Assembly (NCBI RefSeq): GCF_001870435.1 | Contig: NZ_MDDR01000025.1 | Coordinates: 62,001 to 126,000, forward strand | Origin: Pseudomonas costantinii | GTDB taxonomy: Bacteria > Pseudomonadota > Gammaproteobacteria > Pseudomonadales > Pseudomonadaceae | Reading direction: 5' to 3' | Length of the DNA: 64,000 nucleotides | In this document: positions 1 through 9,092 of the stretch, piece by piece | Position numbering within the stretch: position 1 is the first letter of the stretch | How the letters are laid out: every line of letters begins with the position of its first letter | Notes under the pieces: model-generated | Database searches by the model: none | What the model saw: the letters and a program-made list of their open reading frames with translations, nothing else | Told to the model about the DNA's origin: nothing | Program-made: the position numbers and the translations under genes

Positions 1-1
1 C

Positions 2-22
2 GTCGCTGAGCAGCTAGGCTGA
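2..22 (+). CDS. possible 3' end of upstream gene (YebC/PmpR?), partial
   Basis: Six in-frame codons (V-A-E-Q-L-G) and a TGA stop sit at the left edge. In P. aeruginosa the gene before ruvC is the YebC-family regulator pmpR, so this could be its C-terminus. The call rests on synteny only, because too little sequence is present for a homology argument. Confidence 0.3.
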   Translation, partial: VAEQLG

Positions 23-39
23 AGAACGACGTAGATCCA

Positions 40-69
40 AATGTGGGAGGACAAGCCCCCTCTCACATT
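40..69. repeat. REP-like palindrome upstream of ruvC
   Basis: An imperfect inverted repeat, aatgtgggagg / ccccctctcacatt, around acaag. It is a variant of the GTGGGAG...CTCCCAC hairpins seen at several intergenic sites in this window. It lies between the upstream gene and ruvC and may fold as a hairpin in RNA. Confidence 0.6.
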
Positions 70-116
70 GGATCTTCTCTGTATCAAAAATTGTTTTTAC
101 CCTACCTGCAGGCGTT

Positions 117-641
117 ATGACTTTAATCCTAGGTATCGACCCCGGTTCGCGCATCACCGGTTTTGGCGTGGTGCAGCACACTCCGCGAGGCTGTATCTAC
201 GTCGCCTCGGGCTGCATCCGCACCGGTGCGGGCGAATTGGCTGAGCGCTTGCAGATCGTCTATCGCGGCGTGCGTGAAGTGATCCAGACCTACGGCCCGG
301 TCACCATGGGGATCGAAAAAGTCTTCATGGCCAAAAACGCCGATTCGGCGCTGAAGCTTGGCCAGGCCCGTGGGGCCGCCATCGTTGCCGGAGCCGAGGA
401 AGGCCTGGAAATCGCCGAGTACACCGCGACCCAAGTCAAGCAGGCCGTGGTCGGCACCGGTGCGGCAAACAAGGAACAAGTGCAGATGATGGTCATGCAC
501 ATGCTCAAGCTCACCGCCAAACCACAGATCGACGCCTCCGACGCCCTGGCCATTGCCATTTGCCATGCACACACCCGCTCCAGTCTGCTACCGCACGGCC
601 TGGGCACGGCACGCAGTCGTGGCGGGCGGCTGCGTCTCTGA
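117..641 (+). CDS. ruvC: Holliday junction endodeoxyribonuclease RuvC
   Basis: RuvC is the nuclease that cuts Holliday junctions symmetrically, acting with the RuvAB branch-migration motor in recombinational repair. The 174-aa product has the family's usual length. It starts with the RNase H-like motif [14 protein letters not shown] (catalytic Asp8) and has a C-terminal [14 protein letters not shown] segment that supplies acidic residues of the four-carboxylate active site. The ATG at 117 places Asp8 where the family has it. ruvA follows after 68 bp and ruvB directly after that, the standard Pseudomonas order. Identification is very safe. Confidence 0.97.
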   Translation: MTLILGIDPGSRITGFGVVQHTPRGCIYVASGCIRTGAGELAERLQIVYRGVREVIQTYGPVTMGIEKVFMAKNADSALKLGQARGAAIVAGAEEGLEIAEYTATQVKQAVVGTGAANKEQVQMMVMHMLKLTAKPQIDASDALAIAICHAHTRSSLLPHGLGTARSRGGRLRL

Positions 642-709
642 TAGCATCAGCGCAATCGTTATTTCCGGTCAGGCCTTGATCTGACCTCCAAGCTTTAAGG
701 ATCTGAACC

Positions 710-1321
710 GTGATTGGACGCTTGCGCGGCACCCTGGCTGAGAAACAGCCGCCGCACCTGATTCTGGATGTAAATGGGTTGGGGTATGAGCTGGAAGTGC
801 CCATGACCACCCTCTATCGTCTACCATCGGTCGGCGAGCCGCTGACCCTGCACACCCACTTGGTGGTGCGTGAAGATGCGCAATTGCTCTATGGTTTTAT
901 TGGTCGGCGTGACCGCGACTTCTTTCGCGAGCTGATTCGCCTGAATGGCGTGGGGCCCAAGCTTGCGCTGGCGCTGATGTCGAGCCTGGAAGTGGATGAG
1001 CTGGTACGTGCTGTTTCGGCCCAGGACACTTCGGCGTTGACCAAGGTGCCGGGAGTCGGCAAGAAAACCGCTGAGCGCCTGCTGGTGGAACTCAAGGACC
1101 GCTTCAAGGCCTGGGAGGTCGTACCGAGCATGTTTGCGCTGGTGCCTAACCAACCGGATATGCCGGCGGGCCAGGTGGCGAGCGCCGAAAGCGATGCCGT
1201 CAGCGCGTTGATCTCCCTGGGCTACAAGCCGCAGGAAGCCAGCAAGGCCGTATCGGCCATCAAGGACAAGAACCTGAGCAGCGAAGACATGATCCGCCGA
1301 GCCCTGAAGGGAATGATTTAA
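710..1321 (+). CDS. ruvA: Holliday junction branch migration protein RuvA
   Basis: RuvA binds the four-way junction as a tetramer and loads RuvB. The 203-aa product begins MIGRLRGTL, the conserved OB-fold start. It carries two helix-hairpin-helix stretches ([10 protein letters not shown] near residue 75 and [13 protein letters not shown] near 115) and a C-terminal RuvB-interacting domain ([14 protein letters not shown]). The start is GTG at 710; the next residues match the family N-terminus, so a later start is unlikely. The TAA stop abuts the GTG of ruvB with no gap, suggesting translational coupling. Confidence 0.97.
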   Translation: MIGRLRGTLAEKQPPHLILDVNGLGYELEVPMTTLYRLPSVGEPLTLHTHLVVREDAQLLYGFIGRRDRDFFRELIRLNGVGPKLALALMSSLEVDELVRAVSAQDTSALTKVPGVGKKTAERLLVELKDRFKAWEVVPSMFALVPNQPDMPAGQVASAESDAVSALISLGYKPQEASKAVSAIKDKNLSSEDMIRRALKGMI

Positions 1322-2380
1322 GTGATTGAAGCTGATCGTCTGATCGCGGCCACCGGCCCGCGCGACCGTGAAGAAGTCCAGGATCGCGCCATCCGGCCCC
1401 TGAGCCTGGCCGAATACATCGGCCAGCCCACCGTGCGCGAGCAAATGGAACTGTTCATCCAGGCCGCGCGCGGGCGCAGTGAGTCCCTGGATCACACGCT
1501 GATCTTCGGCCCGCCTGGCCTGGGTAAAACCACGCTGGCCAACATCATTGCCCAGGAAATGGGCGTGTCGATCAAGTCCACTTCTGGCCCGGTGCTGGAG
1601 CGTCCGGGTGACCTCGCGGCATTGCTGACCAACCTTGAGCCGCACGACGTGCTGTTTATCGACGAGATCCACCGGCTGTCGCCCATCGTCGAGGAAGTGC
1701 TGTACCCGGCCATGGAAGACTTCCAGCTCGACATCATGATCGGCGAAGGCCCGGCGGCCCGCTCGATCAAGCTCGACCTGCCGCCTTTCACCTTGGTGGG
1801 CGCCACGACCCGTGCGGGCATGCTGACCAACCCGCTGCGAGACCGTTTCGGCATTGTTCAACGTCTAGAGTTCTATAGCACTGCTGACCTTGCAACCATC
1901 GTCAGTCGTTCGGCGAACATTCTCGGTTTGCCACTGGACCCGGAAGGTGCGTTTGAAATCGCCCGCAGGGCTCGTGGTACGCCACGAATCGCCAACCGCT
2001 TGCTGCGCCGCGTGCGTGATTTTGCCGAAGTGCGGGCCAAGGGGCATATCACCAAACCCGTGGCGGACTTGGCTTTGAACCTGCTGGATGTGGATGAACA
2101 TGGCTTCGATCACCAGGATCGGCGTCTACTCTTGACCATGATCGAGAAGTTCGACGGTGGCCCAGTGGGCGTGGACAGCCTGGCGGCAGCTATCAGTGAG
2201 GAGCGCCATACCATTGAGGATGTCCTGGAGCCGTACCTGATTCAGCAGGGCTACATCATGCGTACGCCCAGGGGGCGAGTGGTGACGCGGCATGCCTATC
2301 TGCACTTTGGGTTAAACATTCCGTCACGATTAGGTGAGATGCCTGTGGTAGACGAGTTCCTCGATGCAGTGGACGATTAA
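1322..2380 (+). CDS. ruvB: Holliday junction branch migration ATPase RuvB
   Basis: RuvB is the AAA+ hexameric motor that drives branch migration on RuvA-bound junctions. The 352-aa product has Walker [11 protein letters not shown] (about residues 60-69), Walker B DEIHRL, sensor region [18 protein letters not shown] with the arginine finger context, and a C-terminal winged helix ending near [15 protein letters not shown]. The GTG start directly follows the ruvA stop. Length and motifs are typical and nothing is unusual. Confidence 0.97.
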   Translation: MIEADRLIAATGPRDREEVQDRAIRPLSLAEYIGQPTVREQMELFIQAARGRSESLDHTLIFGPPGLGKTTLANIIAQEMGVSIKSTSGPVLERPGDLAALLTNLEPHDVLFIDEIHRLSPIVEEVLYPAMEDFQLDIMIGEGPAARSIKLDLPPFTLVGATTRAGMLTNPLRDRFGIVQRLEFYSTADLATIVSRSANILGLPLDPEGAFEIARRARGTPRIANRLLRRVRDFAEVRAKGHITKPVADLALNLLDVDEHGFDHQDRRLLLTMIEKFDGGPVGVDSLAAAISEERHTIEDVLEPYLIQQGYIMRTPRGRVVTRHAYLHFGLNIPSRLGEMPVVDEFLDAVDD

Positions 2381-2519
2381 AAAGATCACGCCAGTCGATT
2401 TATCTGAGGTTTGTGCTGTCCTAGTGGCTGGTGTCGTCATTCAGTCGTTCAAAATGTTTCATAGAATGAAAAAACAGTTGCCTGGCCGGATTGGCAACCT
2501 GAGGAGTAAGCACTAGAGT

Positions 2520-2975
2520 ATGCGCGCGCAAAACGGGGATCAGTCGTTCGCACATCGCTGTCGCGTTTATTACGAGGACACCGATGCTGGCGGCATCGTG
2601 TATTACGTCAACTACCTCAAGTTCATGGAGCGGGCTCGAACCGAGCGGCTACGGGAGCTGGGCTTTGCCCAATCCCAGCTTGCGGGGGAGGACCTGTTGT
2701 TTGTCGTGCATTCCAGCGAGGCGCGTTACCACGCGCCGGCGCGGCTGGACGATGAACTGCTGGTCAGCGCGGAAGTAATCGAATTGAACCGTGTCAGCCT
2801 GCGCTTTAAACAGCAAGTCAGGCGGGCAACGGATGCAACGCTGCTCTGTGAGGGGCAGTTCCTGGTGGCCTGTGTGCGCACCAATAGTTTGAAACCCCGG
2901 GCCATTCCCGAAGCTCTACGTGCGGCCTTTGCCGGCGTAAGCGGCGCGGGTAAACAATCAAAGCAGGAGATTTAG
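2520..2975 (+). CDS. ybgC: Tol-Pal system-associated acyl-CoA thioesterase YbgC
   Basis: This is a 151-aa hotdog-fold thioesterase of the YbgC/4-hydroxybenzoyl-CoA thioesterase family, thought to hydrolyse short-chain acyl-CoA or act on acyl-ACP linked to phospholipid metabolism. The signature [27 protein letters not shown], which contains the catalytic Asp, lies near residues 17-42. It opens the tol-pal operon, two bases before the GTG of tolQ. A small stem (GTTGCC/GGCAAC, about 2476-2497) and GAGGAG precede the ATG by 13 or more bases, so the spacing to the start is long. The start itself fits the family. Confidence 0.93.
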   Translation: MRAQNGDQSFAHRCRVYYEDTDAGGIVYYVNYLKFMERARTERLRELGFAQSQLAGEDLLFVVHSSEARYHAPARLDDELLVSAEVIELNRVSLRFKQQVRRATDATLLCEGQFLVACVRTNSLKPRAIPEALRAAFAGVSGAGKQSKQEI

Positions 2976-2976
2976 C

Positions 2977-3672
2977 GTGGAACCTACCGTCGTCGACCAT
3001 TCCTCCATGTGGAGCCTGGTCAGCAATGCCAGTGTTGTGGTTCAACTGGTGATGCTGGTCCTGGTAGCCGCATCGGTTACCTCTTGGGTCATGATTTTTC
3101 AGCGCAGCAATTTGCTGCGTGCCGGTCGACGTGCCCTGGAGAGCTTTGAAGAGCGCTTCTGGTCGGGTATCGACCTGTCCAAGTTGTACCGTCAAGCCGG
3201 CAGCAACCCTGACCCGGATTCCGGCGTAGAACAAATCTTCCGCGCCGGCTTCAAGGAATTCTCCCGCCTGCGCCAGCAACCGGGCGTTGACCCGGAAGCG
3301 GTCATGGAAGGCGTGGCCCGCGCCATGCGCGTTGCGATTTCCCGCGAAGAAGAGAAGCTGGAGCAGAGCCTGCCGTTCCTCGCCACCGTTGGTTCCGTCA
3401 GCCCGTACATCGGCCTGTTCGGTACCGTGTGGGGGATCATGAACTCCTTCCGTGGCCTGGCCCAGGCCCAGCAAGCGACCCTGGCCACCGTGGCCCCGGG
3501 TATCGCCGAAGCCCTGATTGCTACCGCGATCGGCCTGTTCGCTGCTATCCCCGCAGTAATCGCCTACAACCGTTTTGCCGCTCGCGGTGAAAACCTGATT
3601 GGCCGTTACTACACCTTCGCCGACGAATTCCAGGCGATCCTGCACCGTAAAGTGCACACCAGCGAAGAATAA
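2977..3672 (+). CDS. tolQ: Tol-Pal system inner-membrane protein TolQ
   Basis: TolQ is the proton-channel subunit of the TolQRA motor that energises outer-membrane invagination at division. The 231-aa product has the three expected membrane segments: about residues 14-36 (VVVQLVMLVLVAASVTSWVM), about 135-160 (ATVGSVSPYIGLFGTVWGIM) and about 170-195 (APGIAEALIATAIGLFAAIP). These are ExbB/TolQ/MotA hallmarks. It starts with GTG one base after the ybgC stop and is followed by tolR after 14 bp. Confidence 0.96.
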   Translation: MEPTVVDHSSMWSLVSNASVVVQLVMLVLVAASVTSWVMIFQRSNLLRAGRRALESFEERFWSGIDLSKLYRQAGSNPDPDSGVEQIFRAGFKEFSRLRQQPGVDPEAVMEGVARAMRVAISREEEKLEQSLPFLATVGSVSPYIGLFGTVWGIMNSFRGLAQAQQATLATVAPGIAEALIATAIGLFAAIPAVIAYNRFAARGENLIGRYYTFADEFQAILHRKVHTSEE

Positions 3673-3686
3673 GCAGGTAATTCCCA

Positions 3687-4148
3687 ATGGCTTTAATCGC
3701 TCGAGCTCGCAAAAAGCGCAAGCCGGTCGCCGAGATGAACGTAGTGCCTTACATCGACGTGATGCTGGTGCTGCTGGTTATCTTCATGGTGACCGCGCCG
3801 ATGCTCAATCAGGGCGTGAAGGTTGATCTGCCCAAGGTTTCCAGCGAAGCCTTGCCGCAAGACAACAACACTCAGGTCCTGACCATTTCGATCAAGGCTG
3901 ACAAGACCTATTACTGGAATCTTGGCAGCGAAGTCGACACCCAGAAACAACAGGACAAGGCTCTGACCTTGCCGGCCATGACCGATGCGGTGACCAAAAT
4001 CATTCGCTCCGGCAACGAAGGCGGCAAGCACACCCAGGTCTTCATCCGCGGTGACAAGGCGGTCGACTACGGCTCCGTCATGGGCGCCATGGGCGGTCTG
4101 CAGAAAGCCGGCGTCGGTAACGTTGGCTTGATTACCGAGGCGCCCTGA
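3687..4148 (+). CDS. tolR: Tol-Pal system protein TolR
   Basis: TolR is the stator partner of TolQ, anchored by one N-terminal helix. The 153-aa product begins with a basic cytosolic stretch (RARKKRKPVAEMNVVPYID) followed by VMLVLLVIFMVTAPML, with the conserved membrane Asp (YIDVMLVLL) that takes part in proton translocation. The periplasmic domain has the ExbD/TolR fold. The stop overlaps the ATG of tolA (ATGA-type contact at 4148), indicating coupled translation. Confidence 0.95.
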   Translation: MALIARARKKRKPVAEMNVVPYIDVMLVLLVIFMVTAPMLNQGVKVDLPKVSSEALPQDNNTQVLTISIKADKTYYWNLGSEVDTQKQQDKALTLPAMTDAVTKIIRSGNEGGKHTQVFIRGDKAVDYGSVMGAMGGLQKAGVGNVGLITEAP

Positions 4149-5221
4149 TGCAGCAACAGCGAGAGCCGTCCGCCTCGGAAAGCTACTTCTGGCCTAGCGT
4201 CTGGGCAATTGCCCTGCACGTCCTGGTGTTTGGCATGCTGTTTGTCAGCTTTGCCATGACCCCGGACCTGCCGCCAGCCAAGCCGATCGTGCAGGCGACC
4301 CTGTATCAGCTGAAATCGAAAAGTCAGGCCACCACCCAGACCAATCAGAAGATTGCGGGTGAGGCCCAGAAGTCGGCTGCGCGCCAGACTGAAGTCGAGC
4401 AGATGGAACAGAAGAAGGTCGAGCAGGAAGCGGTGAAGGCTGCTGCGGAACAAAAGAAAGAAGAGGCGGCTCAAAAGGCCGAGGAATCGAAAAAGGCTGA
4501 CGAAGCCAAGAAAGCTGACGAGGCGAAAAAGGCTGATGAAGCCAAGAAAGCCGACAAAGCTGCCGAAGCGAAAAAGGCCGAAGAGAAACAATTGGCTGAT
4601 ATAGCCAAGAAGAAGTCTGAAGAAGAAGCCAAAAAAGCTGCCGAAGAAGAGGCCAAGAAAAAGGCCGCTGAAGAGGCCAAGAAAAAGATAGTCGAAGACG
4701 CGAAGAAGAAAGCCGCCGAAGACGCCAAGAAAAAAGCTGAAGCAGACGAGGCGAAGAAAAAAGTCGCCGATGATGCGAAGAAGAAAGCTGCCGCCGACGC
4801 CACCAAGAAAAAGGCCCAGGAAGCAGCGCGCAAATCCGCCGAAGAGAAAAAGGCTCAGGCCTTGGCAGATTTGCTTTCCGACACGCCGCAGCGTCAGCAA
4901 GCCTTGGCCGATGAGCGTGGTGATGAAGTTGCGGGCAGTTTCGACGATCTGATTCGGGCACGGGCAGCAGAAGGCTGGACACGTCCACCTTCGGCACGCA
5001 AAGGCATGACAGTAGTACTGCAGATCGGCATGTTGCCGGACGGTACGGTGACTTCGGTCAGCGTGTCCAAGTCCAGTGGTGACGGTTCGTTCGACAGTTC
5101 GGCGGTTGCCGCGGTCAAGAACATTGGCCGGTTGACCGAGATGCAGGGAATGAAACCAAGCGACTTCGCTCCCTATCGTTCATTCAAGATGACATTCACA
5201 CCTGAGGATCTAGCCTTGTGA
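4148..5221 (+). CDS. tolA: Tol-Pal system protein TolA (cell envelope integrity)
   Basis: TolA links the TolQR motor to TolB-Pal across the periplasm. The 357-aa product has one N-terminal membrane helix (about residues 14-35), a long charged helical domain II built of Lys/Ala/Glu-rich units (about 75-240), and a C-terminal domain III with the TonB-like motif [22 protein letters not shown] (about 285-357). Part of domain II, about 4490-4570, is a near-perfect tandem repeat of a six-residue unit (ADEAKK), a site where length could vary by slippage. Its end overlaps the tolB start by four bases. Confidence 0.95.
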   Translation: MQQQREPSASESYFWPSVWAIALHVLVFGMLFVSFAMTPDLPPAKPIVQATLYQLKSKSQATTQTNQKIAGEAQKSAARQTEVEQMEQKKVEQEAVKAAAEQKKEEAAQKAEESKKADEAKKADEAKKADEAKKADKAAEAKKAEEKQLADIAKKKSEEEAKKAAEEEAKKKAAEEAKKKIVEDAKKKAAEDAKKKAEADEAKKKVADDAKKKAAADATKKKAQEAARKSAEEKKAQALADLLSDTPQRQQALADERGDEVAGSFDDLIRARAAEGWTRPPSARKGMTVVLQIGMLPDGTVTSVSVSKSSGDGSFDSSAVAAVKNIGRLTEMQGMKPSDFAPYRSFKMTFTPEDLAL

Positions 5222-6519
5222 GAAACCTTCTTCGAGGAATGCTTGTCGTTATTTGCTGTATGGCAGGGATAGCGGCGGCGGATGAAAAGAATATCCTGGT
5301 CACCAGCGGTAGCGATCGGGCCACCCCGATCGCGGTAGTACCGTTCGGCTGGCAGGGCGGCAGCGTGCTGCCGGACGACATGGCCCAGATCGTCAGCGAC
5401 GACCTGCGCAACTCCGGCTACTACGCGCCGATTCCGAAAGGCAACATGATCAGCCAGCCGACCCAGGCCAGCGAAGTCATCTTCCGTGACTGGAAAGCAG
5501 TCGGTGCCCAGTACCTGATGGTCGGTAGCATCGTGCCGGCCGGCGGTCGCCTGCAGATCCAGTACACGTTGTTCAACGTGGCCACCGAGCAGCAGGTCTT
5601 GACCGGCAGCGTGTCGGGCACGGCCGAACAACTGCGGGACATGGCTCACTACATCTCGGACCAGTCGTTTGAAAAACTCACCGGTATCAAAGGTGCGTTC
5701 TCGACACGTCTGTTGTATGTAACCGCTGAACGTTTCTCTGTGGATAACACGCGCTACACGTTGCAGCGTTCGGACTACGACGGCGCGCGAGCAGTGACCC
5801 TGCTGCAATCGCGTGAGCCAATCCTGTCGCCGCGTTTTGCGCCGGACGGCAAGCGTATTGCCTACGTCTCCTTCGAACAGCGCCGTCCGCGTATCTTCGT
5901 CCAGCACATTGATACTGGTCGTCGTGAGCAGATCACCAACTTTGAAGGTTTGAACGGTGCACCTGCCTGGTCGCCGGATGGTTCGCGTCTGGCGTTCGTG
6001 TTGTCTAAAGACGGCAACCCGGATATCTACGTGATGAACATGGCTTCGCGCCAGATCAGCCGTGTTACCAGCGGCCCGGGCATCAACACCGAACCGTTCT
6101 GGGGTAAGGATGGTTCGACCATCTACTTCACTTCCGATCGCGGCGGTAAGCCACAAATCTATAAAACGAGCGTGGGTGGTGGTGGCGCGGAACGCGTGAC
6201 CTTTATCGGTAACTACAACGCCAACCCTAAGCTTTCTGCTGATGAAAAAACGTTGGTGATGATTCACCGTCAGGATGGTTTCACTAATTTCCGGGTTGCG
6301 GCCCAGGATTTGCAGCGTGGAACGGTAAAAATCCTCACAGATACCAACCTAGATGAGTCAGCTACTGTTGCGCCCAACGGCACCATGGTAATCTACGCCA
6401 CCCGCCAGCAGGGCCGGGGAGTCTTGATGCTCGTGTCCATTAATGGACGCGTAAGGCTCCCGCTTCCTACCGCACAAGGCGAAGTCAGAGAACCGTCCTG
6501 GTCCCCTTACCTGAACTGA
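5218..6519 (+). CDS. tolB: Tol-Pal system periplasmic beta-propeller protein TolB
   Basis: TolB is a periplasmic protein that cycles between TolA and Pal. The 433-aa product has a signal peptide ([21 protein letters not shown], cleavage near residue 22), an N-terminal domain and five or six WD-like propeller blades recognisable as [28 protein letters not shown] and [15 protein letters not shown]. The GTG at 5218 overlaps the tolA TGA. A downstream ATG at 5239 would shorten the signal peptide's positive region, so the GTG start is preferred. Confidence 0.95.
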   Translation: MRNLLRGMLVVICCMAGIAAADEKNILVTSGSDRATPIAVVPFGWQGGSVLPDDMAQIVSDDLRNSGYYAPIPKGNMISQPTQASEVIFRDWKAVGAQYLMVGSIVPAGGRLQIQYTLFNVATEQQVLTGSVSGTAEQLRDMAHYISDQSFEKLTGIKGAFSTRLLYVTAERFSVDNTRYTLQRSDYDGARAVTLLQSREPILSPRFAPDGKRIAYVSFEQRRPRIFVQHIDTGRREQITNFEGLNGAPAWSPDGSRLAFVLSKDGNPDIYVMNMASRQISRVTSGPGINTEPFWGKDGSTIYFTSDRGGKPQIYKTSVGGGGAERVTFIGNYNANPKLSADEKTLVMIHRQDGFTNFRVAAQDLQRGTVKILTDTNLDESATVAPNGTMVIYATRQQGRGVLMLVSINGRVRLPLPTAQGEVREPSWSPYLN

Positions 6520-6574
6520 CGCGGCGCTACAAAAAGATTTGCTTAACACACTGGGGTTCATTAGGAGTTTCACG

Positions 6575-7075
6575 ATGGAAATGCTGAAGTTTGGTAAGTT
6601 TGCTGCTCTGGCTCTGGCTCTGTCCGTAGCCGTTGGTTGCTCGTCTAAAGGCGGCGACAATGCCGGTGAAGGCGCAGCTGTTGATCCAAACGCTGGTTAC
6701 GGCGCTAACACTGGTGCAGTTGACGGCTCCCTGAGCGAAGAAGCTGCTCTGCGCGCTATCACCACCTTCTACTTCGAATACGACAGTTCGGACCTGAAGC
6801 CAGAAGCCATGCGCGCTCTGGACGTTCACGCGAAGGACCTGAAAGCTAACGGCGCTCGCGTTGTTCTGGAAGGTAACACTGACGAACGTGGTACTCGTGA
6901 GTACAACATGGCACTGGGCGAGCGTCGTGCGAAAGCCGTTCAGCGCTACCTGGTACTGCAAGGTGTTGCTCCAGGCCAACTGGAACTGGTTTCCTACGGT
7001 AAAGAGCGTCCAGTTGCTACTGGCCACGACGAGCAGTCCTGGGCTCAAAACCGTCGCGTCGAACTGCGTAAGTAA
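6575..7075 (+). CDS. pal: Peptidoglycan-associated lipoprotein Pal (OprL)
   Basis: Pal anchors the outer membrane to peptidoglycan and is pulled by TolB/TolA. The 166-aa product has a lipoprotein signal with a lipobox-like AVGC-S (Cys near residue 22) and an OmpA-like C-terminal domain with [12 protein letters not shown] and the peptidoglycan-binding segment [24 protein letters not shown]. An in-frame upstream ATG exists at 6539, but the ATG at 6575 is preceded by TAGGAG and gives a normal lipoprotein signal, so 6575 is chosen. Confidence 0.95.
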   Translation: MEMLKFGKFAALALALSVAVGCSSKGGDNAGEGAAVDPNAGYGANTGAVDGSLSEEAALRAITTFYFEYDSSDLKPEAMRALDVHAKDLKANGARVVLEGNTDERGTREYNMALGERRAKAVQRYLVLQGVAPGQLELVSYGKERPVATGHDEQSWAQNRRVELRK

Positions 7076-7081
7076 TTCGTC

Positions 7082-7918
7082 ATGCGAACGTGCCGTCGTG
7101 CTCTAACTGTATTGGCTCTCAGCCTCGCACCGCTTGCGGTGTGGGCTGCGGTTCCTGTGGAAGATAGCAACTCTGGCTATAACAATAGCGGGAGCAGTTA
7201 TCCGCCAGCGGGTTATGGCACGAACGGCGCCTATGCTGGGGGGCCGGCTACGGCTGCTCCCTCGGCACAGGGCGAACTGTTCAACCAGCTGCAACGCATG
7301 CAGGATCAATTGTCGCAGCAACAAGGCACAATTGAGATTTTGCAGAACCAAGTGAACCAGCTGAAGCAAGAAGGCCTGGAGCGTTACCAGGATCTTGATC
7401 GACGTATTGGAGCCGGTGTTACACCTGCCGCAACTCCTGATAATTCTTCTGCCGGTGGTGCGCCAAGCGCGGCCGTCGGTGGTGCAGCAACAGGGGCCGC
7501 AGCAGCAAGCCAAGCCCCTGCTGCGAGCAGCGAACCGGGTGATCCGGCGAAGGAAAAGCTGTATTACGATGCAGCCTTCGACCTGATCAAAGCCAAGGAC
7601 TTCGATAAGGCCAGCCAGGCTTTTACCGCATTCCTGCGCAAATACCCGAACAGCCAATATGCGGGTAATGCCCAGTACTGGTTGGGCGAGGTCAACTTGG
7701 CCAAGGGTGATCTGCAAGGTGCAGGCCAGGCATTTGCCAAGGTCAGCCAGCTTTACCCAAAGCACGCCAAGGTGCCTGATTCGCTGTACAAACTTGCTGA
7801 CGTTGAGCGCCGCCTGGGTCACACCGACAAGGTCAAAGGCATTCTGCAGCAGGTGGTCTCCCAGTATCCGGGTACCTCCGCTGCACAGTTGGCCCAGCGG
7901 GATCTGCAACGCTTGTAA
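7082..7918 (+). CDS. cpoB: Cell division coordinator CpoB (YbgF)
   Basis: CpoB is a periplasmic TolA partner that coordinates peptidoglycan synthesis with outer-membrane constriction. The 278-aa product has a signal peptide (about residues 1-23), a coiled coil of the YbgF trimerisation type (about 60-105, Gln-rich), an Ala/Gly/Pro linker and C-terminal TPR repeats (AFDLIKAKDFDKASQAFTAF, AQYWLGEVNLAKGDLQGAGQ, about 155-278). It is the last gene of the tol-pal operon and is followed by a clear terminator at 7941. Confidence 0.94.
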   Translation: MRTCRRALTVLALSLAPLAVWAAVPVEDSNSGYNNSGSSYPPAGYGTNGAYAGGPATAAPSAQGELFNQLQRMQDQLSQQQGTIEILQNQVNQLKQEGLERYQDLDRRIGAGVTPAATPDNSSAGGAPSAAVGGAATGAAAASQAPAASSEPGDPAKEKLYYDAAFDLIKAKDFDKASQAFTAFLRKYPNSQYAGNAQYWLGEVNLAKGDLQGAGQAFAKVSQLYPKHAKVPDSLYKLADVERRLGHTDKVKGILQQVVSQYPGTSAAQLAQRDLQRL

Positions 7919-7940
7919 GCATTGCCTTCCCGTTCAGAAG

Positions 7941-7967
7941 AAACCCGCGCCTGTCGCGGGTTTTTTC
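7941..7967 (+). terminator. Rho-independent terminator of the tol-pal operon
   Basis: Stem CCCGCG/CGCGGG with loop CCTGT, followed by TTTTTTCGTT. It is 23 bases after the cpoB stop. Confidence 0.9.
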
Positions 7968-8083
7968 GTTAGAATCCACGCCCTTTTATGAAACACGCTT
8001 TTTGGGGTCTACGCGTTGGCGAGATCGCTTGAAGTGCCTGACGGAGGCGGACAGCCTGTTTAGCTGTTACGCCCGTGGCGACT

Positions 8084-8731
8084 ATGCAAGACACATTACG
8101 CATTACCGAAGTTTTTTACTCGTTACAGGGTGAAACGCGAACCGCTGGCCTGCCCACCGTATTTGTACGGCTGACCGGCTGCCCGTTGCGTTGCCAATAC
8201 TGTGACAGCGCCTACGCCTTCAGTGGCGGCACCGTGCGTACCCTTGACGACATCCTTGAGCAGGTTGCCGGCTTCAAGCCGCGCTACGTCTGCGTGACGG
8301 GTGGCGAGCCCTTGGCCCAGCCCAACGCCATCCCGTTGCTCAAGCAACTGTGTGACGCCGGTTATGAGGTTTCCCTGGAAACCAGTGGCGCGTTGGACAT
8401 CTCTGCGGTAGACCCGCGTGTGAGCCGAGTGGTTGACCTCAAGACCCCGGATTCCAAGGAAGCACACCGCAACCTGTACACGAACCTGGATCTGCTCACG
8501 CCCAACGATCAGGTCAAGTTCGTGATCTGCTCCCGTGATGACTACGATTGGGCCGCTTCCAAGCTGATCCAGTATGGCCTGGAGCGTCGGGCGGGCGAGG
8601 TGCTGTTCTCCCCAAGCCACCATGACTTGAATGCCCGCGACCTGGCTGACTGGGTGGTGGCGGACAACCTGCCGGTACGCCTGCAATTGCAGTTGCATAA
8701 GTACCTGTGGAATGACGAACCCGGGCGTTGA
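8084..8731 (+). CDS. queE: 7-carboxy-7-deazaguanine synthase QueE
   Basis: QueE is a radical SAM enzyme that converts 6-carboxytetrahydropterin to 7-carboxy-7-deazaguanine in queuosine synthesis. The 215-aa product has the CX3CX2C cluster motif (CPLRCQYC, near residues 32-39), an S-adenosylmethionine-binding GGEP (VCVTGGEPLAQ) and the usual SLQGE N-terminal motif. An in-frame GTG at 8075 would add three residues. The ATG at 8084 gives MQDTLRITEVFYSLQGE, which fits the Pseudomonas form, so it is used. In P. aeruginosa queC is the next gene, but here no queC follows. Confidence 0.94.
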   Translation: MQDTLRITEVFYSLQGETRTAGLPTVFVRLTGCPLRCQYCDSAYAFSGGTVRTLDDILEQVAGFKPRYVCVTGGEPLAQPNAIPLLKQLCDAGYEVSLETSGALDISAVDPRVSRVVDLKTPDSKEAHRNLYTNLDLLTPNDQVKFVICSRDDYDWAASKLIQYGLERRAGEVLFSPSHHDLNARDLADWVVADNLPVRLQLQLHKYLWNDEPGR

Positions 8732-8786
8732 AAAGGGCTGAATTACCGATCAAATGCGTTATTTCTGATTTATTTAAAATAAGGTG

Positions 8787-8814
8787 TTGAATAATCCTTA
8801 GAAATCAGTATTAT
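8787..8814 (+). promoter_or_regulatory. sigma-70 promoter of tRNA-Lys
   Basis: TTGAAT (8787-8792), a 16-base spacer and TATTAT (8809-8814) lie so that transcription would begin about 10 bases before the mature tRNA. An AT-rich stretch (TTATTTAAAATAA) lies just upstream, as in strong stable-RNA promoters. Confidence 0.7.
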
Positions 8815-8831
8815 ACGCGCCACCACACAGC

Positions 8832-8907
8832 GGGTCGTTAGCTCAGTTGGTAGAGCAGTTGGCTTTTAACCAATTGGTCGTAGGTTCGAATCCCACACGA
8901 CCCACCA
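8832..8907 (+). tRNA. tRNA-Lys (anticodon TTT)
   Basis: A 76-base cloverleaf: acceptor GGGTCGT pairs with ACGACCC, with A and an encoded CCA at 8905-8907. The D arm is GCTCAGTTGGTAGAGC. The anticodon stem GTTGG/CCAAT holds the loop CTTTTAA, giving anticodon TTT. The T arm contains GGTTCGAATCC. In P. aeruginosa the equivalent tRNA-Lys locus is a known integration hotspot for genomic islands. Confidence 0.97.
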
Positions 8908-8923
8908 TTTTTGGCGGTTTAGA

Positions 8924-8968
8924 AAATCCGGAAGGCCCACGCAAGTGAGGATTTCCGGGTTTTTTTTT
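8924..8968 (+). terminator. Terminator after tRNA-Lys
   Basis: CCGGAA (8928-8933) pairs with TTCCGG (8953-8958), with an internal CAC-GCAA-GTG mini-stem, followed by a run of nine T residues (8960-8968). Confidence 0.85.
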
Positions 8969-9092
8969 GCCCGCGATTCGTGAGTGATGGCAAGTAGCTA
9001 CAAGTCTTTCTTGTTGATGCGCAAAGGCAGGCGTAGGATGCGCCCCCGATCAGCCCAGCTGAATCGGTTAATGCCTTTGAACATGGATTGTT

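Noticed and set aside
4490..4570. Possible CRISPR-like or regulatory repeat
   Set aside because: It is the in-frame Lys/Ala/Asp repeat of TolA domain II.
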